Assembly (NCBI GenBank): GCA_003290165.1 | Contig: QNQO01006232.1 | Coordinates: 124,001-188,000, forward strand | Direction of reading: 5' to 3' | Source: Berberis thunbergii | Lineage: Eukaryota > Streptophyta > Magnoliopsida > Ranunculales > Berberidaceae | DNA: 64,000 nucleotides | Shown here: piece by piece, positions 1 to 11,388 of the stretch | Layout: each line of letters begins with the position of its first letter | How positions within the stretch are numbered: position 1 is the stretch's first letter | Program-made: the position numbers and the translations under genes | The notes under the pieces: generated by a model | Seen by the model: the letters and a program-made list of their open reading frames with translations, nothing else | Told to the model about the DNA's origin: nothing | Databases searched by the model: none

Positions 1-134
1 TGTTACACATTTCCAATAAAAACTGTTCCTGATGCTCGAGTTACACAATACTTTCTGTACAAAGAAATGAATAAAATTATCCAAAAATTTCTTTGGCGTA
101 AGTGGTCTGAACAGATGAGCTGGTTGTACTGTAG

Positions 135-3100
135 GAACTTGATAATGACCTCAGAACTTGCAAAGAACAATTTAAAGAGTTTGAGAGACAGGACCTGAAA
201 CATCGAGAAGATGTGAAGCACATGAAGCAAAAAGCGAAGAAGTTGGAAGACAAAATTGAAAAGGTTTGTTAAAAGTAATATTTATTTCAGTTAGTTGTTT
301 GCATCTTACGTAATGTCTATGTTGCAGGATTCATCAAAAATTGAAGAAATTACAAAGGAGTGTGAGGAATCAACAAACCTGATTCCTAAACTAGAGCAAG
401 AAATACCCAAACTGCAATGTAACTTGTTGGATGAAGAGAAAGTCTTAGAGGAGATTAAGGAGAGCTCTAAAGGTGATGCTTGTATCTTAAGTGGCTGAAA
501 AAGTAAAATATTAACGTGCTTCAGTTCTACTGAAAAACAACAAAAAATTAAAGCAATTACTACAAGAAACTTCGTTTTATATTGAAAAGCATTCCCTCTC
601 CTTAATTTGTAAACATAGTTTCATGTTATGAATCTAAACGATGAGCCATTTGCGAGCCTGATATGGTAAAATATTGTGATTGATGCAGTCGAGACAGAAA
701 AGCACCGGTCTGAGCTTGTGAAGGTACGTGCTGAATTGGAACCATGGGAAAGACAAATGATTGAGCATAAAGGAAAACTTGATGTTGCGTGTGCTGAAAG
801 CAAAATTCTGAAAGAGAAGGTGGGAACTATGTATCATTTGAAAGTAACAGTAGCCTTCGAATAATTCTTTTGTGGTAATTATGGGGGTGCTTCCTTATTA
901 GGTGTTTGCGTTTTCTGTGATCTCCATGTTATCCATGTTAAGAGCTGAACACTCGATGTATGGTTTTGATTAGGGATTTCTAGGAAGACTAGGATCAGTA
1001 TGTTAAGTTTTGTGGTGATAGAGTACTAATTAAGTTTTGCACATGGAACTTTTACTTGTTTCAGCATGAAAGTGGTCGAAATGCTTTTGAAGATGCTCAG
1101 CAGAAGATGAGTAACATAACAGATGAAGTTAAAGTAAAAAGTGAAGATGTAAAAACGATATGCAGTGGTTTGGAAAAACACAAGCATGAAGCAGCAGAAG
1201 CTCGTAAAGTGGAACAGGTCATTGCTGTTTGAATTAAAATATTTTGGTTGGGGACTTGGTTCCTTTGTTTATATGTTAAATGTTTCCCGTATTTGATGGG
1301 CTGAGACTTTTTTAATTCTTTGCAGGAATTTATTCAAGAGCAGAAGTCACTAATTCCTCTCGAACAGGCAGCAAGACAAAAGGTTACAGAACTATCTTCT
1401 GTTATGGAATCAGAAAGGAGTCAAGGGTCTGTTCTGAAAGCAATATTGCAAGCTAAAGAATCAAATCAGATAGAAGGGATTTATGGTCGTATGGGGGACC
1501 TTGGTGCTATTGATGGTGAGTTAGTTTTTTCATGTTTGATTACATAATGGTTTGTACTAATCTGTTAGAAATTGTTCAGAAGATAAAAAAGCTGTCGCTA
1601 GACACATCTATTAGATTCTAGCCAGTTTTGAATAAATACCCATTTACGTATTTTGGGCTTATCTTGGCATCTCAAGCAAGTTTGGCTCTATTTGAATAAC
1701 ATAGTTATCATTTGATATCTTACTGATTGATTTATTCATTTTTTGGTTATTTTTAGAAAGGGATTAAAAAGCACGTTAGCCTGAATCTATTCATGAAAAT
1801 CCCGAAACTTAGACATCTAAGAAGAATATGTTTGTGAGAGAAGATCTATCGCGAGGGTGATATTTTTGACAATGACAAGTGGCCCGTGGATGCGTCCATA
1901 ATATCACTACTTGGTATGCATTGATGGCTTGAGTTTCTAAGATATTCCTTCGCAAAACTTTCTACCAATAATTTCATCAAAATCTTCAAACTCTGATGTT
2001 TCATCTGGGAGTCTGTAACTATGATTCATAGTGAAAAGAAGCTCAAACCATAGAAATAATTATGCCAACAAATCTGCTATGTGAGGATCCAATTCTGGCT
2101 AAGCCAGAGTCAACAGTGTTATGACCTGAGAAAATGTGGGTTAGGGAAATCACTTGGAGCAATCACCTAGTGTTTCCTCTTAAACATGTATATTCGAAAT
2201 AGAACAGAGAATTATATTTGTAATAGAACAAAGAATCTCTTCACTTGATCTGCTACCTGGTTTGTGGTGCAGAGATCGTGACCACAATTATGTAAAATTT
2301 CGAGTCGACATTCTGCCAATGGTTGATTCTCTCAAATGTTTGCTTCACAAGTGCTGACAGTGATTTTTTTCTTTGGTACTTGAATATATTAAAGGCTATT
2401 GCTTGTCTACCTCTTTCTATATTGGACTTAACTTCTATTCACCTCTAGGAGCATTTACGTGTTTAAGTGCAAGGTGAGGATGATCATCAATTTTTACTGA
2501 ATGCCCAAACTCACTTCTCCCCATGGACTATGTCATGTAATATCCTATGAAAAAGAGCAGATGCATTGTAAAAGCTTGCTGGCTTTACCAACTACTTTTA
2601 AATGAACCTTGGTTCCATCATATCCTCAGAGTTGTTTTCAAGCACGGTCATCTTGGCCACTTTGGCTGACATTTGTTTCTTTCTTTCTCATGTGTTCTCT
2701 TGCAGCGAAGTATGATATTGCTATTTCAACAGCATGCGCTGGGCTTGATTATATTGTGGTTGAAACCACTGATGCAGCACAATCATGTGTTGAGCTACTC
2801 AGGAAGAAAAATCTTGGCATTGCAACATTCATGATACTGGTACTTGCTTCTTGATTTTAATTACTGTGCTTAATAGTCAATCTTTTATCTGTCATAGAAT
2901 GAAAGGCCAAGTTACTAGAGTATTAGCCAATCTTTAGGGAATGCCGTATGAATGTAACTAAGTCGTACCTTGTATACCCCCTTGCTTTGTATACCATCAC
3001 AATAGAGGACGGGTTAATGTGGGTTAACTCTTTCTGCAATCATAATAATGAACATCTGTGCAGTTGTTTATTTGATATTTTATCTCCACTGTGATTTCCT

Positions 3101-6100
3101 TGATTCTCTTTTGCAGGAAAAACAAGTGAACCATTCACATAGGCTGAAGGAAAAAGTTACTACGCCAGAGGGAGTACCACGTCTTTTTGATTTAGTTAAG
3201 GTTAAAGATGAACGAATGAAGCTGGCATTCTATGCAGCTCTAGGGAACACTGTTGTAGCTAAAGACCTTGATCAGGTTTCTTTCTTTCCAATTCATTTCT
3301 TAGGTTTATAGCAGAGACTCCATGTGTCCTTGGTTTATCATTTGATTTTTTTTTCTTTTACCATAGTTAGTGCTCATTGTTCTTTCCAAACTGTGTTGCT
3401 TGTAATAAATGGCTCTATATTGTTTGAGAATAATTTCTTAATATGTGTAAGAAAAGTTTTGATGCTTTTGACATGTGAAATTGTGAAAATTTGATAGAAG
3501 GCTAGACGATTGATCTATACTGTAAGTGAATTTCTTCAATCACCTATGCAAAAGGGATGTCCAAATGTGTCAAATTTAATTTATGATGAATTTCATCAAG
3601 CACATGGCAGAAATTATTCATAAAATAAGTTGGTGATGCAGCCGATCGATCCTAAGGCCAACGGACCAATACAAATATTAAAATTGGAGTTGCTCTTCTC
3701 CAACCAGAACAAATTCTAGAACAATATTCTATCCCCTTGTTCTCTGCACTGGTTACACTTTGGGTGTGATTGGTTGATTGGTAAATAACATTTTTCTTGG
3801 GCAAATAAAAGATTCAGGTGTTTGTTCACATAACTGAACTTGGAATGGTATTTCCAACTCATGCCTTTTCCCCCACCCATAGAGTGAAACTTTTGCTTAG
3901 CTCAAAATTTCCCAGGAAAATTTTGCTGAAAAAATATTTACTTTTCCAACATTGCGACCAAACACCGTTAGCTTTGCCATTGTTTGACACCCTTTTTGAC
4001 ATCTCCCTTCCTATTTCTAGCTTCTAATTAACCATGTTTAAATGAAGTGATGGAACTTACATTTCTCACTAGGCATTGCTACCCATACTAAGAGTACACA
4101 TTAACCTGCTGAGCTGGTTGGGCAGAGTAATTCTGCAATTAATCAGCCAATTCAGCAGGTTTTTTTCAAACTCTATTTGTTGATTAAATATTTTATTTAA
4201 AAAAAAAGGGTTCTGTCTTATCTTGCTTGAGGGCAGAAGTTCATGAATAGAAGAAAGGGCACTGAAGTTTCATTAAAAATATATTTGGGGGCCAAATATC
4301 CAAAGGTAATTAATTTTTAAGCAAGGGAGGATAATCTGGTCAACTTTGAAGGACCATTGCTAAACTTTATAATGCCATGTTATGGAGCTTTTGTCTTAGT
4401 GCTAAAAGTCCCTGGGCTTTTACAATCTGTGACCTTGTGAATGATTCCAATGCATGAAGTCTTTTATTAAGAGAAAAATATCTTATGGTACCTTTTACCT
4501 TAATCTATTTTGACCTTTAAGCTGTGTGTTTATCAAAACATTGCACTTAATTTCATATTACAACCTAGTAGCATGTGACATGCTGATATTATCCTTTTGC
4601 TACATATTAGGCAACCAGAATCTCATATGGTGGTAACAAGGAATTTAGTCGTGTAGTGACATTGGATGGTGCACTTTTTGAGAAATCTGGTACAATGAGT
4701 GGTGGAGGAGGGAAGCCACGTGGTGGTAAAATGGGAACATCTGTCCGAGCAAGCAGCGTTTCTGCAGAAGCTATTGCAAATGCTGAGAAAGATCTTGCTG
4801 AACTAGTTGAGCAGCTTGGTGATTTACGCCAACGGATTGCTGAAGCAGTGAGGAAATATCAGGCCTCAGAAAAAGAAATGAAACATTTGGAAATGGAATT
4901 GGCAAAAAGGCAGAAGGAGGTAGTACACGATTGTTTATTAACGGTTTCTTTTCTGCAACTATTAGGTACTGGGTTCTTAAAGCAGTTTTTCTGTCTCAAC
5001 AGATAGATAGTTTGAATGCACAACATAGTTACATAGAGAAACAACTTAATTCTCTTAAGGCAGCAGCGGAGCCAAGAAATGATGAACTGGAAAGACTTTT
5101 AGAGCTTAATGAAATCATATCTTTTGAAGAGAAGGAGATTGAAAGGCTTACTGAGGGATCCAAAAAGCTTAAGGAGAAGGTGAGTATCATGATGCTTAAT
5201 CAAACTAAATCACTTAGGAACCAAACTCTGCAGAGAACTCTTTCCTTAAGTGTCACATTCTTCTTATTAACCGGAATGCAATTTCTCATTTTTATATGTT
5301 ACTGCACGAAACTAAGTTCACTTTGGTTTAATGACTGAATGACTTCTATACCCTTTTCTAAAATAGGCTTCAGAGCTTCAAAGTAAATTAGAAAATGCAG
5401 GCGGGGAAAAATTAAAAAAACAGAAGGCCAAGGTCAACAAGATTCAATCTGTAAGTTTTGCCTATCACCCAAACGGTATTGAACTCCATGAACCGATTGG
5501 AAACATTGTGTTAATATGGCTGCATTCATCAGGATATCGATAAAAGCAGCACAGAGATCAACCGCCTTAAAGTCCAGATAACTACAGGTGAGAAAATGAT
5601 AAAGAAGTTGACCAAGGGAATTGAAGAGTCAAAGAAAGAGAAGGAACGCCTTCTTGAGGAGAAGGAGAAAATGGGTGCTGTATTTAAAGAGACAGAACAT
5701 AAAGCATTTGCAGTACAAGATAACTATAAAAAAACGCAGGAGGTGCTTACTTTCACATCTTAAGCACTTCACATCACTATCCTGTTGTTTTTGTGGCTTG
5801 TCATATTTATTTCAAATCAATTGTGTACAGTTGATTGACCAACATAAAGAAGTGCTTGATGGAACAAAAGAAGAGTATCATAAACTGAAGAAAACCATGG
5901 ATGACATGCGAGCAATTGAGGTTGTTTGGGAAAACTCATTTCTTTATTTAACTTTCATCCTTTCGTTTTCCTTATCAAACTTGTGGTCCAACAGGTTGAC
6001 AATGATTTCAAATTGCAAGACATGAAGAGGCTTTGTAAAGAGTGGGAAATGAAGGAGAAAGCGTTTAAGAAAAAACTTGATGATATACAAATTGATCTTG

Positions 6101-7850
6101 CGAAGCATTTGGAACAGTGAGTATACAGTTTTTGGAACTCAATGTGATTATTGCAATTTCTTTGAAGGAGTTTTGAACTGATATTATTGGTTGCAGAATG
6201 CAGAAAGAAGCAGTAGATCCTGAGAAGCTCAAAGCAATCCTAGCTGATGAGACATTACAGGATGCTTGTGACCTAAAAAGAGCATTGGAAACAGTGGCAA
6301 TGTTTGAAGCCAAACTGAAAGAAATGAGTCCAAACCTTGATTCGATCGCAGAGTATTTTTCTACTGCATAAACCAACTTTTCTAGGTGACAGTTGAACAT
6401 AATTTTAAAATTAGACTTTTTCATCGATGTAGGTATAGGAAAAAGGCTGCCTTGTACTCTGAACGTGTCGAGGAGCTGAACACTGTAACTCAAGAACGTG
6501 ATGATCTAAAGAAAGAATACGATGAATTGAGAAAGAGAAGGTAAATACATTTATCTAAATACCTTGATATATTTAAATGTTCCTTCTTGTATATTTAATA
6601 TTATTATTCCTGTTGTTTTTCTTCTTCATATCTTGACATGGAACTGTTTCTTTTACGACCAAACCTATATTATTTTCAGGTTAGATGAGTTCATGGTGGG
6701 ATTCAACACAATATCGTTGAAGTTGAAAGAAATGTATCAGGTATGACGCATGTGAAATGTGCATTTATGTTAATTTGTAATTGCTTGAATTTAGTCCCTC
6801 ATCTGGTGTTACAAGAAATCTTGCATGTTTTCTTGACTTGGTTTTGTTTAAGTCTACCATATGGCAAAGTAAAGCATTATGGATATTTTTGAACATGTGG
6901 TGTTATGTGATTTTTGAAACACTTTCATAAGTCAATGGATTTCTAACTGTTTGGTTCAAAGGGCCCAAAGGGAAGATGGATTATCAAAACTTCATTGTTG
7001 CATTGGTTATTTGCACTGTTCAAGTCTATGTCCGTGTTTGTACATTTCTTTTATTCTTCTGATCATTAAGTTTGGCTGACTGACCTGTTGCAGATGATAA
7101 CTCTGGGAGGTGATGCAGAACTAGAGCTAGTTGACTCTTTGGACCCCTTCTCTGAAGGTGTTGTTTTCAGTGTCAGACCTCCCAAGAAGAGCTGGAAGAA
7201 CATCGCAAATTTATCCGGTGGTGAAAAGGTAATCCTTGATAATACATTTATGAGAATGTTATATCAGATATGTCAATGAAAATGTTGATTTGGAACATTT
7301 GCACTTAAGATTGTGTACTAAATTTGTTGACTGATTGATTAAAATTTTGTACTTCTAACTATGCTGACCTATTTGTTATAATTAATTTTTGATCGCTTAG
7401 ACGCTTAGCTCATTAGCTTTGGTTTTTGCCCTCCACCACTACAAACCAACGCCACTTTATGTGATGGATGAGATCGATGCTGCTCTAGGTACTTAAATAA
7501 CTTAAATCACTGTGACTATTCTACCTCATACATATATTTTGTTGACAGTGAGCCCTTCACTGGTTTTTCAGATTTCAAAAACGTTTCAATTGTTGGCCAC
7601 TATGTGAAAGACCGCACGAAGGATGCACAGTTTATAATCATCAGGTAGATGAGGATTACTCTTGTAAATTAACTGAAGTTGCTGCTCTTTATCCATCTCT
7701 GATATTCTTGTGCTTCATTTTACGTGCAGTCTGAGGAATAACATGTTTGAGTTGGCGGATAGACTTGTCGGAATTTACAAAACTGATAACTGCACCAAGA
7801 GCATTACTATCAACCCAGGAAGCTTTGCAATTTCCAACAAAGCCACTTGA
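135..7850 (+). CDS. SMC4: SMC4 condensin subunit, 3' part (20 exons, 5' end outside window)
   Basis: This is the SMC ATPase of condensin that pairs with SMC2 to compact mitotic chromosomes. Exons: 135-263, 328-472, 689-819, 1065-1217, 1326-1515, 2706-2839, 3117-3275, 4611-4919, 5003-5179, 5367-5450, 5533-5742, 5831-5920, 5995-6116, 6197-6352, 6433-6540, 6680-6740, 7094-7228, 7401-7488, 7572-7644, 7730-7850. All junctions are GT-AG and phases agree throughout, giving 2,775 nt (924 residues plus TGA). The order is end of the N-terminal coiled coil, hinge (exons at 1326-3275, with [13 protein letters not shown] and [14 protein letters not shown]), C-terminal coiled coil (4611-6740), then the ATPase head. 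The head has the ABC signature NLSGGEK (exon 7094) and Walker [14 protein letters not shown] (7401-7572). The family is usually about 1,240 residues, so roughly the first 310, including Walker A, lie upstream of the window. No frameshift or premature stop was seen. Identification rests on remembered similarity to plant SMC4 across the whole length. Confidence 0.96.
1516..2705 (+). other. SMC4 intron (about 1.2 kb)
   Basis: This intron splits the hinge domain between GAID and the AKYD block. I see no gene or clear mobile element in it. It starts gtgagt and ends in a pyrimidine-rich stretch before tgcag. Confidence 0.85.
3276..4610 (+). other. SMC4 intron (about 1.3 kb) with a MITE-like insert
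   Basis: The intron separates the end of the hinge exon from the coiled-coil exon at 4611. A stretch at about 3762-3966 begins gggtgtgattggttg and ends with the imperfect inverse of that motif (gcgaccaaacacc), as in short hAT-type MITEs. I could not find a target duplication, so the insert is only suggested. The rest shows nothing. Confidence 0.5.
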
Positions 7851-8339
7851 AGTATTGCAGTAACTTCCCTCAACTATGTTATTAGTTGTGTATTTAGTTT
7901 TTTGTTTGTATTGATCTACTACCATTGTAGAATGAGGCTAAGCTCCTGCAAAGCATGCGAAGGACTATCACTTTTTATGTATTTAGTTGCTGTACTTTCT
8001 GTATAAATATTCTTAGCATAAGCAGTGGCAAGTAAAACTTTGTGTAATAGATATGTAATCCTATGAGCACTTCTCAATACTTTACCATCTCAGTAATGTA
8101 TCAATCTCTAGTTCAAAGGGTATTGTGACTATTGTTACAGGGAATGTGAGAACCTTTAAAGAGCTTGTCAACATTATCTAATGCTTTCTGATCTCAGTAA
8201 GGTATCTTTAGTTCTAAAGGCAATAATGATTGAGATGAAACAGTGTTAACTGCATTGCGGTGGATTGTGAGACTAATGAACTTTTATATGAAAATAACTT
8301 CTTTTTTTAAATATTACATCAGCTAATATCATCAGATCT
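7851..8339 (+). other. SMC4 3' flank
   Basis: AT-rich DNA after the SMC4 stop codon, presumably 3' UTR and downstream sequence. A weak near-upstream element such as gtataaatattc (about 8000-8012) could serve polyadenylation. No coding signal was seen. Confidence 0.5.
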
Positions 8340-8760
8340 TTATGGCAAGTTCCATGGAGCAGGGTGCAGCTGATGGGGAGATAATTGTCATGGTTAAGCA
8401 ACTTCAAAGTTTCTCTATCAAGAATGTTTTCAGAGAATGTCAGAGAAAGTAGATTATCTGGCTGGTAGGGGAAGATTTCAAGGATTCAGCAAGTTCACAG
8501 CTCCTTGTAAGAAAGAATTATCCTCCTTCATCAAGGAGGATAGGCAATACTTGATTATTCAAGACAAGGTCACTGATAGCTGATCTATTTAAGACAAGGT
8601 CATGGATAGCTGGTAACTAGTCTAAAAGATGATTGTAGTTTGAAGATTACCTTCTTGTCTATTTACAGTGCTTTCTTTGCTTTGCTTTGTTCTTTGGCTC
8701 CCCTTTTGCGGGGGTAGTTATGCTTTCTTCGTTCTAATAAAGGGGTAATCCCAGCTTATC
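8340..8760 (+). mobile_element. Decayed LINE 3' end (RNase H-like tail)
   Basis: Translation gives a stretch resembling the end of the RNase H-like domain of plant non-LTR retrotransposons: a phenylalanine-Arg-Glu-Cys motif (FRECQRK), then, one frame over, VDYLAGRG. This matches the family pattern of RE-N-VAD-LA. One frameshift and a stop break it. About 200 bp downstream lies a T/C-rich tail ending near cgttctaataaagggg (about 8731-8746), similar in style to plant LINE 3' ends. The upstream part is missing. This could be coincidence over so short a stretch. Confidence 0.4.
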
Positions 8761-10847
8761 ATGCAATATCACACAAGCAGTTTTTGGGCTGTAGCCAAGG
8801 AGCGAGCCCTGTAAAAATGTTTCAGACCAAATGTTAAGCAGTATTCTGATATTAGCAAGAAGGGTAGGGAACAGGGAGGAAAATCAGTTTTAGAGAATCT
8901 TTAACAGCAAACAAGTGAGAGCAAATAAGAACGTCTCCACCACTGAATGGAAAGCAAACTGCATGTATGCTATTTATACATTCTCATCGGCCAGGCAGTG
9001 ATGGGGGATGAGTTTTTTTTAGGTAGGTGATGGCCGATTCTCTGTTGCATGAAAGGAAAAAAAGAAGAAGGTGCATAGAAAAATTTACTGTTGGAGTGGG
9101 GGAATCTTATAGGGGTGACATGAGAATGTCGAGGAGATAAAGATGGGAAAATCCCTCTCTTCGCCTGCCATATGTGTTGGGGGTAAATTATGCCTTTCCA
9201 TCCCATTGATGGAGTGAGATTATTGCATGGAAAGCAAAACTTTCCCATGGTTGGTATGACAAGTCTTCTAACCGGAACCCATCAGTGGCAGTTGCTATCA
9301 CTGCTATCAACCCGTGCTTAGTCAAGGAATTCAAGTAGGGGTTGAAGTGCTGCAAGCAATCAGGAGCATGGTAAGTGTATTGATAGTAAGGTAAGACGCC
9401 CCCTATTGGGGTACACACGTAGTAAAAAAGCATACCGTGGTTATGGACAGAATAGGAAATGTAAGTTGCATCGTATAACTGGAGAATGAGGGTTCTCCAT
9501 AGTGCCATGCCGTAACTCCTCTGAAACATTTAGTGTTGCAAAATCCTTTTCCCAGTTTCTTTACAAGGAGTTGTGTACCCATCCCCACCACCCCCCTTGG
9601 CTCATTTCTAATGGTCTAAACAGAGTGAACGGCCAAACTTGAGTGACAACCCGGTTGCCCAAGTTTGGAGAAATTCAGAATGTGTCAATAATCCGGTGCA
9701 GATAGAAAGAAGAAATTCAGAATTTTTTTTTTCTCTAGATGGGAATGGGGATGAAGATTGCAGAAGAAGGCCGGACCGGACCTCTAACCCCGTCCCACGG
9801 AGTATTGATCAAGTAGCATGCAGGTGCGCACTTTGTGAAGTTAATAGTTCTTTAACTGCGAGTCAAGCTTACAAATTATATTTAACTTTTTGCAATGAAG
9901 TAAATTTTGGTGGAAGCAATTTATAATGTAACAAGATTTATCTCCATGAAAACATACTCTGATCTCAACTCTGCATCAAGAAAGGGGCACGTCCATAGTA
10001 TGTGCTCTCTATTAAATGATGCTTTGAATACATACCGACAAAAACAAATTCAGCTTGCACTTAGTTATGGATATGAATACAGATTATGAAATGCAAATAA
10101 GTATTCGGTGACATTCCCCCTAAAAATGATTTGATTGGTGAGTTGGAAGTAGTGCCAACAAGTATTCATGAACACTGCAAGTAGCATCGATCTTGATCTT
10201 AATGATACACATGGAATAGCCTTTTGTGTGCATTCCTTTGTTGATTGTAAGGGGCTTTGGCTCCTCCATAAAGCTTGTGCACCATGACATTATATCGATG
10301 ATTCTTCGAAGGCCTGTACACTATGAAAGCGCTGGAAATCTATTGTTGCTTTACCTTGGCATAATACCAATATATTTGAAGAAGCAAAATCACTTCAATA
10401 GATCAAATATTTCTCATTGAACAACGGCTCTTCCAGAAAATAATTGAGATTGTCTATACCATGGTATATGGTCCACAATGAACCCAACCCATTTCAAGTT
10501 TTTTTTTTTAAAGTAAGAAATAAATAATTTATGTGACGGATCATTTTCTTATGGACCATAATTTCCTTTCATGGTTTTCAACTTCAAACATCACGTTTCC
10601 CCTTATCTTTTCTCGCAATTGTCCCCTTGTAAACCCAAACATGGCATTGTATGCCTTTAGCTCCATTTGTCACAAATCAAACATAAAAACACAAGATCGA
10701 AAAATATGACATAAGATTATATTGAGAGAACAATTCCAGAATTTTTAAGGAAGTTGCAAATGTGGAACTTGATGTTGGATGACTTTATGTTAAATTGAAC
10801 CACTTTATTCTTGTTTAACAGTGTTTAGTTGCATCTTACCTTTAGTC
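8761..10847. other. Intergenic stretch without a supported gene
   Basis: Only short open frames occur here, on both strands, with no family resemblance I trust. A 92-113 residue pair of overlapping minus-strand frames at about 8970-9590 is discussed under rejected items. A poly(T) run lies near 10500. Confidence 0.6.
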
Positions 10848-10857
10848 AGTTGCTCTC

Positions 10858-10991
10858 AGCCAAATGTGTGATGACTCAGTGGTTGAGCAGTGATGGATGG
10901 TATCAATAGATCACAAGGTCGATCCCAACCGGCGACGCGACATCAGAGGTGGAAGGGGGTTAAGAGATTTAAAAAAAAAAAAAAAGAAGAA
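10858..10991 (+). mobile_element. SINE (tRNA-derived) with poly(A) tail and 10-bp target duplication
   Basis: A 134-bp element is flanked by perfect direct repeats agttgctctc at 10848-10857 and 10992-11001. Just inside the 5' end is an RNA polymerase III A-box-like sequence (atgactcagtggttgagc, from about 10871). A B-box-like aggtcgatccc follows at about 10917. The element ends in a run of 15 A plus an A/G tail. The target repeats, A and B boxes and A-tail together are diagnostic for a SINE retroposed by LINE machinery. The intact target repeats suggest a fairly recent insertion. Confidence 0.82.
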
Positions 10992-11286
10992 AGTTGCTCT
11001 CTCACTAATAGTTTTTCCTATTGAATATAAATTCTTGTTTTGCATGATAAACAAAATAAATAAATTAATTATGAGGTAAAAGTTTTTTTTTTTTTCATAG
11101 AATGACACTGGATATGCTAAACAAATGTTATATGTGAGAAAGAGAACGGACAACTCAATTGCCAATACGGCCCCATTAGAAAAAACTTAAAAACATTTCT
11201 GCATGAATACATGTATTTAGATCATCAAGCAAGGGGGTGATACTGGGATTTTGCTTTGCATGTGTGGCTGTGTTGTTGTGTCAAGG

Positions 11287-11388
11287 TACGACCTGCCGGA
11301 CTTGAACCAGCAACCAAAGGGTTTCAGAGTTGGATAGAGTAGATACCCAACAGAAAAATCCTTCACTCTGCCATTGAGTTAAGGTCGT
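11287..11388 (-). tRNA. tRNA-like sequence with an interrupted anticodon arm
   Basis: Read on the minus strand, the sequence has a perfect 7-bp acceptor stem (acgacct with aggtcgt). It also has a D stem (actc/gagt) with loop aatggca, a T stem gctgg/ccggc closing the canonical loop ttcaagt, and a 5-nt variable region. The anticodon stem aagga/ccctt has one mismatch. Where the loop should be are about 37 nt, roughly 30 more than normal, so the anticodon is not assignable. It may be an intron-bearing tRNA, an organelle-derived tRNA pseudogene, or a relic of a SINE head. The preserved stems argue against chance. Confidence 0.5.

Noticed and set aside
1..134. Frame resembling a LINE reverse transcriptase tail (QYFLYKEMNKIIQKFLW) before the first SMC4 exon
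   Set aside because: Too short to separate from chance. It lies in an intron with a good acceptor at 134/135 and has no other LINE signal.
8970..9591. Overlapping minus-strand frames of 92-113 residues with a hydrophobic stretch like a cation/proton exchanger N terminus
   Set aside because: Frames change repeatedly and no conserved motif is present; not enough to call even a pseudogene.
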